Source of the DNA: Edwardsiella ictaluri ATCC 33202
GTDB taxonomy: Bacteria > Pseudomonadota > Gammaproteobacteria > Enterobacterales > Enterobacteriaceae
Length of the DNA: 42,272 nt
Direction of reading: 5' to 3'
NCBI RefSeq assembly: GCF_000264785.1
Contig: NZ_AFJI01000039.1
Span: 1-42,272, forward strand
Each line of letters begins with the position of its first letter. The stretch's first letter is position 1. Below, piece by piece: positions 15,115 to 21,807 of this stretch. The notes beneath the pieces are model-generated. The model was not told the DNA's origin. It ran no database searches and saw only the letters and a list, made by a program, of their open reading frames with translations. Made by a program: the position numbers and the translations under genes.

Positions 15115-15202
15115 AAACCCGATCCTCCATGAGGGAGTCTGGTTTATCCTATTTAAAAGCATGGGAATATCAATTAAATAACATTAAAAACGCCCGATAT
15201 TT

Positions 15203-15718
15203 TCAGAGCCCTGTAAATCCATATCGATTTTTCACTTTTTTATTCACCTTGTAAATACACATTGTTGGACTAATAACCGCCACTATAGATACAACCACAA
15301 ACGCTATAATCAAGAAACATGAAAAAACCAGAGAGAAAATGTTTTTTGAAATATAGCCATCATCAAAAATAGACCAACCAAAAACATGATCCAAAAAAAA
15401 GAAAAACAGAAGAGCAAGGTAGAAATATGCCATACAAAACATACGAATCATACCTTGATCTTTAAAGCACCGTCTATAAAGCTGCTTGGCTAAGAACCAA
15501 TGTATTTTAGTGGCGTTAGGCGAGCTAACAATGCTGATATTGTATGACAGAATCGCTGCGGAAGAACCAAAAAGACCTAATCCTGCTACTGAAGTTACAA
15601 ATGCCATTTTTAATGCATAGTCGCTATTAGGCAACACTGCTATTGTTAAAGAAACTATGGCTAAAAAGCCAGCAATCGCAGAAAAAAAACCACGCAAGAA
15701 AATAAATTGCTCTTTCAT
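15203..15718 (-). CDS. AT-rich multi-pass membrane protein, unknown function
   Basis: 171 residues, not recognised. Four hydrophobic segments are visible: ~10-28 (FFSAIAGFLAIVSLTIAVL), ~38-58 (AFVTSVAGLGLFGSSAAIL), ~95-113 (MFCMAYFYLALLFFFFL) and ~130-152 (SLVFSCFLIIAFVVVSIVAV). The tail is basic. The codon use is far more AT-rich than the Q gene on one side and the Rha gene on the other, which marks a recent acquisition. Small membrane proteins at this position in prophages often act in superinfection exclusion, but nothing in the sequence proves it. Confidence 0.65.
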   Translation of the reverse strand: MKEQFIFLRGFFSAIAGFLAIVSLTIAVLPNSDYALKMAFVTSVAGLGLFGSSAAILSYNISIVSSPNATKIHWFLAKQLYRRCFKDQGMIRMFCMAYFYLALLFFFFLDHVFGWSIFDDGYISKNIFSLVFSCFLIIAFVVVSIVAVISPTMCIYKVNKKVKNRYGFTGL

Positions 15719-15839
15719 GTAATACTCCAGTTTTAGAGGCTAGATCTAAAACTAAAGCATGAAACAGCCAAACTCAAATGATTATCACCCTATTCATTTA
15801 CTACCACGCCCGGCAGTCCTCCCCACCGGGCGCTCCAAA

Positions 15840-16622
15840 CTACCCTGCCCGCCGCTCCAGCCGGGCCAGGCTTTGCCGCTCGACGTTGTTCAACCGGGAG
15901 CGGGTCTCCCCCAACAGACTCAGCTGCCGGAACTCATGCTGAATATGGTTCAATACCGGACGGAGTTCGCCGCGGTTACGCACCACCTGCTGCAGCACCT
16001 GCTTTTCAAGCTGCTGGAGCAGGCTGCGGGTTTCATGGCTGATCTCCATGATGCGCTGCAGCTCGCGGGCCAGTGCAGGCAAATCGGCGGCGGTAAAGGG
16101 ATATGGGGATGGCACGCCGGTGGCCTGACGCAGCGCGTACCAGACGCCCTGATTCCAGGCGGCGCGGAACCGGAACGGATTGACGATGGAGTCGATCAGC
16201 CATTTCAGGTTTTTTATCTCCCCGTCGCAGAGCGGCTGTGGCTTAGGGGCTGAGTACGCGCCCTGCTGGCGGGTGAGCAGTTGCCTCTCCATGCGGTTGA
16301 ACTCGGCGATATAGGCCTCTTTAAACGCGGCGGCACGCTTACCGGTGAAACCCATGACCAGAAAGACGAAGCCGTCTTTGGTCATCTCGTAGTAGACCAC
16401 TTGGCGCTCAGCACCACTGCCTATCGCTTTATTTTTCACCATCCGCGAAAAGTTGCGGATGGTGAAATATTTTGAGCAATCAAGGGATTCTACTTTTTGC
16501 ACGACGTGATGAGCTTGCTTACCAAAATAGGCAGCGACGTCATCGGTAGTTGTCACCGCCCTGCCATCGTGGATCGACACTTTGGGAGGGCGGGTAATGT
16601 TTGAGGCGTGAGAGATGGTCAT
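15840..16622 (-). CDS. Rha-family antirepressor/regulator with P22-AR C-terminal domain
   Basis: 260 residues. Residues ~10-115 match the phage Rha regulator domain (PPKVSIHDGRAVTTTDDVAA, YFGKQAHHVVQKVESLDC, then YYEMTKDGFVFLVMGFTGKR, AAAFKEAYIAEFNRMERQL). Residues ~130-195 (EIKNLKWLIDSIVNPFRFRA onwards) resemble the C-terminal domain of the P22 Ant/AR antirepressor. Such proteins bind and disable prophage repressors. The ATG at 16622 has an AAGGA box. The leader upstream holds a C4-like antisense RNA and a short ORF, the arrangement that controls ant genes in P1/P7-type immunity. The tail after ~195 is a helical, arginine-rich coiled coil. Confidence 0.83.
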   Translation of the reverse strand: MTISHASNITRPPKVSIHDGRAVTTTDDVAAYFGKQAHHVVQKVESLDCSKYFTIRNFSRMVKNKAIGSGAERQVVYYEMTKDGFVFLVMGFTGKRAAAFKEAYIAEFNRMERQLLTRQQGAYSAPKPQPLCDGEIKNLKWLIDSIVNPFRFRAAWNQGVWYALRQATGVPSPYPFTAADLPALARELQRIMEISHETRSLLQQLEKQVLQQVVRNRGELRPVLNHIQHEFRQLSLLGETRSRLNNVERQSLARLERRAG

Positions 16623-16637
16623 AGCTTGTATCCTTTT

Positions 16638-16760
16638 CTAGAGGATACCCGAATGGCTCGGGTGGCCGAGTGCTAGAAACTTGTACAAGCGGCAAGCGGG
16701 CTTATTCCCATTGCTGGTATTGTATTCGCCCACACTCGGCCATATCCGAGATATGACCAT
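16638..16760 (-). CDS. Short leader ORF before the antirepressor gene (icd-like position)
   Basis: 40 codons from ATG at 16760 (MVISRIWPSVGEYNTSNGNK) ending at 16638, 15 bases before the Rha/AR start. In P1 an icd reading frame occupies this place between C4 RNA and ant and its translation is coupled to ant. Here the ORF lies across the region complementary to the C4-like RNA. A second, shorter frame (16702-16773, 23 codons) overlaps. I see no strong ribosome site, so translation is uncertain. Confidence 0.4.
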   Translation of the reverse strand: MVISRIWPSVGEYNTSNGNKPACRLYKFLALGHPSHSGIL

Positions 16761-16761
16761 A

Positions 16762-16832
16762 AAAAATCCGCATGTCTGACAGGTGCGGGTTCCGGCTTGC
16801 AGGTGTTTCTAGCACCTGAGCGGACTATACCC
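16762..16832 (-). ncRNA. C4-like antisense RNA in the antirepressor leader
   Basis: On the - strand the leader begins near GGGGGTATAGTCCGCTCAGG and contains GTGCTAGAAAC (+ coordinates 16805-16815), perfectly complementary over 11 bases to GTTTCTAGCAC further down the same transcript (16670-16680). A second block GCAAGC (16795-16800) can pair with GCTTGC (16692-16697). The two blocks are co-linear in antiparallel order, as in the C4 RNAs of P1/P7, which are cut from the leader and pair with the icd/ant translation start. A T-run (GGATTTTTTATGG) at ~16760-16768 could end a short RNA. Boundaries are approximate. Confidence 0.6.
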
Positions 16833-17040
16833 CCGGCATCGCGGATAAAACTAATTCTGATTTATGATACTTTAATTACAAATCATAAGAATGCAATAAC
16901 CATCCCCTTGGAACAGTGAGTGGCATATATTTCCTAATGCTCTTAAAAACCGCCCATTCCAGGACGCCAATCCCAGCAACAGATGTTGCCGCTGCCACTA
17001 CGCTCTAGCGCTCACAATTCCGATGGGCAAGAACTTGCGA

Positions 17041-17064
17041 AAACATAACAATATTGTTATGTTT
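17041..17064. promoter_or_regulatory. 24-bp perfect palindrome, HigA operator candidate
   Basis: AAACATAACAAT followed by its exact reverse complement, ending six bases before the toxin ATG at 17071. The XRE antitoxin encoded downstream is the likely ligand, giving autorepression of the higBA operon. Confidence 0.6.
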
Positions 17065-17070
17065 CACTCC

Positions 17071-17400
17071 ATGAACTACACTATTGAGTACTACAGCGAA
17101 GAGGTTCGGCTTGAGGTCGATCAGTTGCCAATGGGTATGCGGGTTCGATACCAGCATCTCGTTGAACGCATGGAAATCTACGGTAGTAATCTCGGAGAAC
17201 CACACACAAGCCCTTTTGGCGATGGGCTTTTTGAGCTTCGAATCAAAGGCAGTGATGGCATCGCCCGCGTGTTTTACTGCACTCTTACCGGAAAACGTAT
17301 CGTCATGCTGCACAGCTTCATCAAGAAAACCCAGAAGACGCCAAGCGCTGAACGTAAGAAGGCTGAAACCAGAATGAAGGAGGTAAAACATGGCTGGTAA
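17071..17400 (+). CDS. higB: HigB/Gp49-like toxin
   Basis: 109 residues from ATG at 17071 (MNYTIEYYSEEVRLEVDQLP); an in-frame start 48 bases earlier would lie inside the operator palindrome. The core ELRIKGSDGIARVFYCTLTG followed by RIVMLHSFIKKTQKTP is the signature of the phage-derived Gp49-like HigB family (RelE superfamily), with the HSFIKKTQKTP motif near the end. These act as mRNA interferases. Toxin-first gene order is normal for HigBA. The stop overlaps the antitoxin start by 11 bases. The module is on the + strand, opposite to the antirepressor gene. Confidence 0.88.
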   Translation: MNYTIEYYSEEVRLEVDQLPMGMRVRYQHLVERMEIYGSNLGEPHTSPFGDGLFELRIKGSDGIARVFYCTLTGKRIVMLHSFIKKTQKTPSAERKKAETRMKEVKHGW

Positions 17401-17698
17401 ACGCACCCCCCCCACGATGACGCATGATGAAATGGCTGCAAAATGGATGGAAGACCCGGCATTTAAAGCAGAATACGATGCCATCGAAGAGGAATACGCC
17501 CTACTCGATGAAATGCTCGCAGCCCGCAAAAACGCGGGGCTGACCCAGGCGCAGGTCGCCGAACGTATGGGAACCAAGGCTACAGCGATCACTCGCATGG
17601 AAAGTAATTTAGCCTCCGGCCAAAGCGGGCCATCATTCGCCACGCTGAAAAAATTTGCACACGCGACCGGCAAGAAACTGCAGATCCGGTTTGTCTGA
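17390..17698 (+). CDS. higA: HigA-type XRE antitoxin
   Basis: 102 residues. An N-terminal helical segment (MTHDEMAAKWMEDPAFKAEY) is followed by an XRE helix-turn-helix at ~45-98 (MLAARKNAGLTQAQVAERMG, then KATAITRMESNLAS). The protein would bind HigB and repress the operon through the palindrome at 17041-17064. The ATG has AAGGAGG upstream within the toxin gene, so the antitoxin is probably made in excess. Confidence 0.88.
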   Translation: MAGKRTPPTMTHDEMAAKWMEDPAFKAEYDAIEEEYALLDEMLAARKNAGLTQAQVAERMGTKATAITRMESNLASGQSGPSFATLKKFAHATGKKLQIRFV

Positions 17699-17800
17699 TC
17701 TCCTGCCGCATCCTGCACGGTGCGGCCGTAGTCGTCGTTCTACAGATAGCCGACTAACCATGACTCGTCTCCCTCTCCCGTAAGAGGCAGCTATGCAGCT

Positions 17801-18313
17801 ATGTTGAAAATTATTGATGTGGATGTGGTCGGCGACCATGTTATCGAGGTCGAATTTAGCGACGGCTTCCGTGGTAGGGCTGATTTAGCCGCGCTGTTCA
17901 GCAAACCGCCCTTCTCTGCGATCGCCGACTTTAACCGCTTTTCCCTGACAGCCAGCGGCGTGCTGAACTGGGGAGATGCCGAGCTTTCTGCCGATACGGT
18001 TAGGCGCATCAGCAAAGGCGCAGTGGTATCGGCATCCTCACGCGCACTCACGCCAGAAAATGTAGAAGCGATCCTCCGCCAGGCCACCTGGGAATCCATG
18101 AGCGAGGGGCGCCCGGATATTTTGCAGGCCGCGTTAAGGGGATACGCGGAACAGCTGGGCCACGCGGACGTCATCAAGAGGGCCGGGATTGCCAGCCGCA
18201 GCAGTGCATACAAAACGCTATCGCCATCAACGAACCCCAGCTTTAAATCGCTGGCAAAGATCAGCGGCGCGATTTTGGCTATCGTGCGTGAAAATAACGC
18301 GCAGCATGGTTAA
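17801..18313 (+). CDS. DUF2442 protein with antidote-like C-terminal half
   Basis: 170 residues. Residues 1-75 fit DUF2442 (IDVDVVGDHVIEVEFSDGFR, RADLAALFSKPPFS, then FSLTASGVLNWGDAELSADT). The C-terminal part (ADVIKRAGIASRSSAYKTLS, NPSFKSLAKISGAILAI) looks like the HTH region of HigA2-type addiction-module antidotes. DUF2442 genes are often paired with a DUF4160 partner, which I do not find here. It follows HigBA by 103 bp on the same strand. It may be an orphan antitoxin-like regulator. Confidence 0.65.
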   Translation: MLKIIDVDVVGDHVIEVEFSDGFRGRADLAALFSKPPFSAIADFNRFSLTASGVLNWGDAELSADTVRRISKGAVVSASSRALTPENVEAILRQATWESMSEGRPDILQAALRGYAEQLGHADVIKRAGIASRSSAYKTLSPSTNPSFKSLAKISGAILAIVRENNAQHG

Positions 18314-18364
18314 GGGCTTACTGTGCGCTGTCTGCTCCACCTTTCAGTGGTGGGGGGAAAGATA

Positions 18365-18547
18365 TTACCTCTTGTCACTGTTATCTATTTTTACTGCTGG
18401 TACGGAGGCCGATTCACTCTGTGGAGTGCTCAGTTCTTCTCTAAGCTGATGGAGCAATACTTCTCGACGCAATTCATCAACCCGCACTTCAATTTTCGCA
18501 CGACTTTCAGGACTACACTGCGTTAACAGACTATCCAACGTTGCCAT
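18365..18547 (-). pseudogene. Truncated XRE-type antitoxin (N-terminal remnant)
   Basis: 60 residues. The first ~40 (MATLDSLLTQCSPESRAKIE, then ELRREVLLHQLREELS) are the typical start of HigA/XRE antitoxins whose helix-turn-helix follows after REELxLSQ. Here the sequence turns into unrelated residues (TPQSESASVPAVKIDNSDKR) and stops, so the DNA-binding domain is absent. No toxin gene lies upstream in 18548-18679. Most likely the relic of another toxin-antitoxin pair. Confidence 0.55.
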
Positions 18548-18679
18548 TTTAAGATCTCCAATATTCAGATTGTCTCACCTCGAAGACACGACATCCCTCC
18601 TAGTTGAAGGTTTTACTTACAAATCATACATATCTAACACGCTAAGCTTATCCAATAAACAAAAACCTATATATACGCA

Positions 18680-19189
18680 TCATTTCCGTTTATTGACGGG
18701 CAAGATAGAGTTCGCAGCATCTTTAGATCTCTTTTGTAATGAGTGGTTCCTTTTAATCATATCAGGCCCAATCAAGCTACAAACAATCGTAAAAAGCTGC
18801 AACAATGTCAAAAAAACCAAAATCAGATAAGATGCACCTCTAAAAAACTCTTTATGCACTAAAAAGAAAGTTATTTGTTTTATTAAAGGCGCCGTCACAC
18901 CAATTATTAATACTGATGCTAAGATTACAGTTGAGTAAACAATTGGAGTAAAAAGTCTTGTTATCCCACCTCCATTAGGTTCACCGTCAACACCACCACC
19001 TCTAAATGATTTTTTCAAGCGTTCCGGGTAAATAATTGCAAACCAAGCCCCAACAACAGCAAATATAATTGATGCTGTAGTACGTAAGGCCTCATAAAGA
19101 GGCCATTGGGATGAAAATGGCACATTCCTTCCAAAATAGGCAGAAGCAATCAAAATAGCAAAAAGGAATATACCACTTAATATTTTCAT
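18680..19189 (-). CDS. Four-span membrane protein, partner of the 19190-20230 gene
   Basis: 169 residues, AT-rich. Hydrophobic segments: ~3-18 (ILSGIFLFAILIASAYF), ~36-54 (TTASIIFAVVGAWFAIIY), ~80-102 (LFTPIVYSTVILASVLIIGV) and ~118-140 (YLILVFLTLLQLFTIVCSLI). Its ATG follows the TAG of the upstream gene with no gap, so the two are translationally coupled. A soluble protein followed by a small multi-span protein is the plan of lambda RexA/RexB, where RexB is a four-span ion channel. Sequence identity to RexB is not evident by eye, so the comparison is about architecture. Confidence 0.7.
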   Translation of the reverse strand: MKILSGIFLFAILIASAYFGRNVPFSSQWPLYEALRTTASIIFAVVGAWFAIIYPERLKKSFRGGGVDGEPNGGGITRLFTPIVYSTVILASVLIIGVTAPLIKQITFFLVHKEFFRGASYLILVFLTLLQLFTIVCSLIGPDMIKRNHSLQKRSKDAANSILPVNKRK

Positions 19190-20230
19190 CTAAACTCCGG
19201 CCTCACGCAATATGAGCTCCCTCTTACCAACAAGTTCATTGAGAAGAGAGGCGGATGTTACAAACTCAGCATTCCGACGCTCTAAGTTTAAAGGAAATTG
19301 AGTTCTAGCCAATGAGCGACTTAACCAATATGTCTTTGAATCACCAGAGAAAGTAAATCCATAGTCGCAAGAATTAGTATCATGATTATCATTCCAATCA
19401 TCAATCATTCCATTGATATCATCAATATCTACTTCCGGAGAAAGCTCATATTTTATCTTTGTTGACACATCACTTGATTGTGCTTGACTGACACGCATAC
19501 CAATTAATAGTTTTTGCCAAAGGCTATAATCCTCAGCTTTAGACACATCCAATTCAACTATTTTTTCAATCTTTGACACGCTATTAGCTCGCTGTCTAAT
19601 AAAATCATGTTTTCCAGGATTTCTTACTAAACCAACTGAAAATTGTGGTCGGTGTTTTTTCTTTGGCAAAGAATCATCATCAGGATTAACTTTATAACCT
19701 TTAATTACAATATCATATGTACCATCTGCTTGATCTGTCATTTCTGCCACAACATGACTCGATGACTGTTTTAAAAAGCTATGGAGATAAACCTGCATTG
19801 CTTTTTGGCCAGTTAGAGCATGATTAAGTTTAATACTTGCCACCAAATTCATGGATGGAACGAACCAAAAATAAGTTGCAAATCCTGGAATACTACCTGG
19901 TTCGATCGAATTCAGTATAACATCTGGACTCTCTCCAAATTCCGCATCTGCCTGTACGGATGGAACACTTTGATCTGTAGAGGGTACTTCATTCCAAAGA
20001 AGTAATACCACGTTATCATCAGCACGCTTCATATCAAGTAAATAAGTTGGTAAAACCTCATCATTTCCTTCATATGTCTTTGTTTGCTTAAAACTTTTCC
20101 CTTCTGCCCATGAAGCAAGATCTGTCAGCATCTCAGCACAATTACCAAATGCGGGGAGCAAATCTCCATAGCCGTAGTAGCCACACTTATGAATTCTATA
20201 AAATGTAATTGTTGCCGTTTCTAGGATCAT
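19190..20230 (-). CDS. Soluble protein of a RexAB-like two-gene unit, unknown function
   Basis: 346 residues, AT-rich, no membrane segment and no known domain that I can name. It starts MILETATITFYRIHKCGYYG and has a central hydrophobic core PGFATYFWFVPSMNLVASIK, which is loosely reminiscent of the FPSFLFVEG...GFARTVFGP region of RexA. The middle is lysine-rich (NPDDDSLPKKKHRPQF) and the end is charged. It forms a two-gene unit with the membrane protein downstream, lies between nin-type genes and the immunity-related island, and differs in base composition from its neighbours. I infer a phage-exclusion role; a hypothetical protein is all that is proven. Confidence 0.7.
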   Translation of the reverse strand: MILETATITFYRIHKCGYYGYGDLLPAFGNCAEMLTDLASWAEGKSFKQTKTYEGNDEVLPTYLLDMKRADDNVVLLLWNEVPSTDQSVPSVQADAEFGESPDVILNSIEPGSIPGFATYFWFVPSMNLVASIKLNHALTGQKAMQVYLHSFLKQSSSHVVAEMTDQADGTYDIVIKGYKVNPDDDSLPKKKHRPQFSVGLVRNPGKHDFIRQRANSVSKIEKIVELDVSKAEDYSLWQKLLIGMRVSQAQSSDVSTKIKYELSPEVDIDDINGMIDDWNDNHDTNSCDYGFTFSGDSKTYWLSRSLARTQFPLNLERRNAEFVTSASLLNELVGKRELILREAGV

Positions 20231-20374
20231 AAACTCTCATCCAATAAGTAGGGAAAGATCCTAATTTAATACCAACTCTCTAAAAATGGGATACTGGTTA
20301 TTTAGCCATATATAAACTGTATACATATACAGTACCACGATAATTCTCTACATCAAGAAGATATCGCCTATCGT

Positions 20375-20674
20375 TTAATCATCTATCACTACCCTCAGCG
20401 TCCAATACAGCGCCGCCAGCATCACCTCCTCCCGCTCGCCGGGTCGCCAGTCATAGGGTGCCCGGCCATCCAATACATCGTGGCAGGCCGAACAGCCATA
20501 CACCGCCCAGAAATCATCCGACTTGTACCCCATGCCATGCATCGGGCTGGCTAGATGGCACAGCACCACCGTCTGCGGATCACCGTTACAAATTCCGGGA
20601 ATTTGCAGGGTACACCCCTGCCCCCGGGCCGACTCCCGCCACGCCCGGCTGCGAAACGCCCCTGATTTTTTCAT
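20375..20674 (-). CDS. DUF1364 (YbcO-like) nin-region protein
   Basis: 99 residues from ATG at 20674. Pattern of DUF1364: RESARGQGCTLQIPGICNGD, then TVVLCHLASPMHGMGYKSDD and YGCSACHDVLDGR. Conserved Cys and His residues (GC, IC, CH, CSACH) suggest a zinc-bound HNH-like nuclease fold, as proposed for YbcO of the DLP12 prophage. It follows the DUF1367 gene with two bases between, the order seen in lambdoid nin regions. It is the last gene before the AT-rich island. Confidence 0.82.
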   Translation of the reverse strand: MKKSGAFRSRAWRESARGQGCTLQIPGICNGDPQTVVLCHLASPMHGMGYKSDDFWAVYGCSACHDVLDGRAPYDWRPGEREEVMLAALYWTLRVVIDD

Positions 20675-20676
20675 CA

Positions 20677-21321
20677 CTAAAACGCCATCAGCTGATCCAC
20701 CGCCAGCGCCATTTCTGCCTCGCTGGCAAAATGCTGGCTCAGGGTCTCATTCCAAATCACCCCGGCCACCCCGCGATAGATACGGTCAAAGGTCGCCTGA
20801 TCCATATTGGCAAAGGCAATGCTCCAGCGCTGGCGGTAGGTGCCGCCGTCCGGCGCCGGCTTCACATCACAGAACCCGGCCCGGGTCATCACGTGGTTCA
20901 GGTAGGCCTCCTCGGTTTTGAGCGCCTCGGCATCGAACAGCCCGCGCCGTTTCTCCGCCAGCCGGGCCAGCACCCCCTGCGCAATCTGCCGCGTTACGTT
21001 GTCATACAGCGCCGGATCGGCGGCCGCCTCGGCGATACGCCGCGCCACCGCATGGGCGACCCAGCTTTCCGAACGGCTGACAAAATCCCAACGGGGAACC
21101 CAGTACTGCATCCCCAGCGCCAGCAGCTTAAAAAATTTGCGGTGGTGCTTCAGGTTGCGCCGATCGCCCACCGGCTGCAGCGCAATCGGCGTACCGACCG
21201 GCACCGCCCGCATCACGTCACGATCGTGATCGGTGGCATAGCGGATCCCGCCGCCCGGCAGCAGCACGCCCAGCGCCTCGGCTTTATGGCGGCGCGGCGA
21301 CCTCCCCTGCACACTGCTCAT
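20677..21321 (-). CDS. DUF1367 (YbcN-like) nin-region protein
   Basis: 214 residues. Resembles DUF1367 proteins: basic N-terminus, VGTPIALQPVGDRRNLKHHR, KFFKLLALGMQYWVPRWDF, then the GTYRQRWSIAFANMDQATFD, IYRGVAGVIWNETLSQ end. YbcN in DLP12 occupies the same place next to YbcO. A role in DNA recombination, analogous to lambda Orf/NinB, has been suggested for this genomic position; the sequence alone does not show activity. The ATG overlaps the stop of a 37-codon ORF upstream (ATGA). Confidence 0.82.
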   Translation of the reverse strand: MSSVQGRSPRRHKAEALGVLLPGGGIRYATDHDRDVMRAVPVGTPIALQPVGDRRNLKHHRKFFKLLALGMQYWVPRWDFVSRSESWVAHAVARRIAEAAADPALYDNVTRQIAQGVLARLAEKRRGLFDAEALKTEEAYLNHVMTRAGFCDVKPAPDGGTYRQRWSIAFANMDQATFDRIYRGVAGVIWNETLSQHFASEAEMALAVDQLMAF

Positions 21322-21431
21322 AAAATCGCCTCAGAATGGCTCAGGCGCGGCGTAGCCATCAATGCCGTGGGTTGGTATGGCTGATATCCTAAAAACGCCG
21401 CAGCGTGGCGCACAGGCGAAAATTTCACCAT
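21318..21431 (-). CDS. Small coupled ORF in the nin region (37 aa)
   Basis: MVKFSPVRHAAAFLGYQPYQ onwards, 37 codons. Its ATG overlaps the stop of the 21431-21778 gene (TGATG) and its stop overlaps the start of the DUF1367 gene (ATGA). That double overlap fills the otherwise empty 110-bp gap and is the usual sign of a translated small phage gene. No family recognised. Confidence 0.6.
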   Translation of the reverse strand: MVKFSPVRHAAAFLGYQPYQPTALMATPRLSHSEAIL

Positions 21432-21778
21432 CACACGCTCCCATCGCGGCGGGCGGGCACCAGTCGGTAAAACCAGACCGTTTTGCCGCTGTCGGGATTG
21501 CGCACCTTGCGCACCTGCTTGACCAGCCCGTGGCGCAGCACGCTGACCTGCCGCAGCCGGGCGCTGATGGCCGCCTGGGTATCCCCCTCCCGCGGGAACA
21601 GCTGCAGCAGGCGACGCTCCAGGCCGCGCAGCGTGTGCCAGTCGGCGCCGGCGGCGACGATGATCACGCGGCTCATCTGGGTACTGCCGCCAACGCAGCC
21701 CCGCTCACGGCTCAGCGCCCGCAGCCCGTTGTTGATGCTGGCACGCTCTTGAAAACTGACGCTCGGTTTCACGTCCAT
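21431..21778 (-). CDS. Phage early-region protein, unknown
   Basis: 115 residues from ATG at 21778 (MDVKPSVSFQERASINNGLR) with GGAGG seven bases upstream; a longer frame to 21892 would overlap the helicase gene and lacks a ribosome site. The pattern VIIVAAGADWHTLRGLERRL, LQLFPREGDTQAAISARLRQ, then RVVRHGLV-like basic stretch and VWFYRLVPAR suggests a winged-helix fold: two helices, a basic helix and a beta hairpin. That would make it a small DNA-binding protein in the replication operon, but the family is not identified. Confidence 0.65.
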   Translation of the reverse strand: MDVKPSVSFQERASINNGLRALSRERGCVGGSTQMSRVIIVAAGADWHTLRGLERRLLQLFPREGDTQAAISARLRQVSVLRHGLVKQVRKVRNPDSGKTVWFYRLVPARRDGSV

Positions 21779-21807
21779 CGTCTCTCCTCCCTGTCTCATG
21801 TCGGCGC

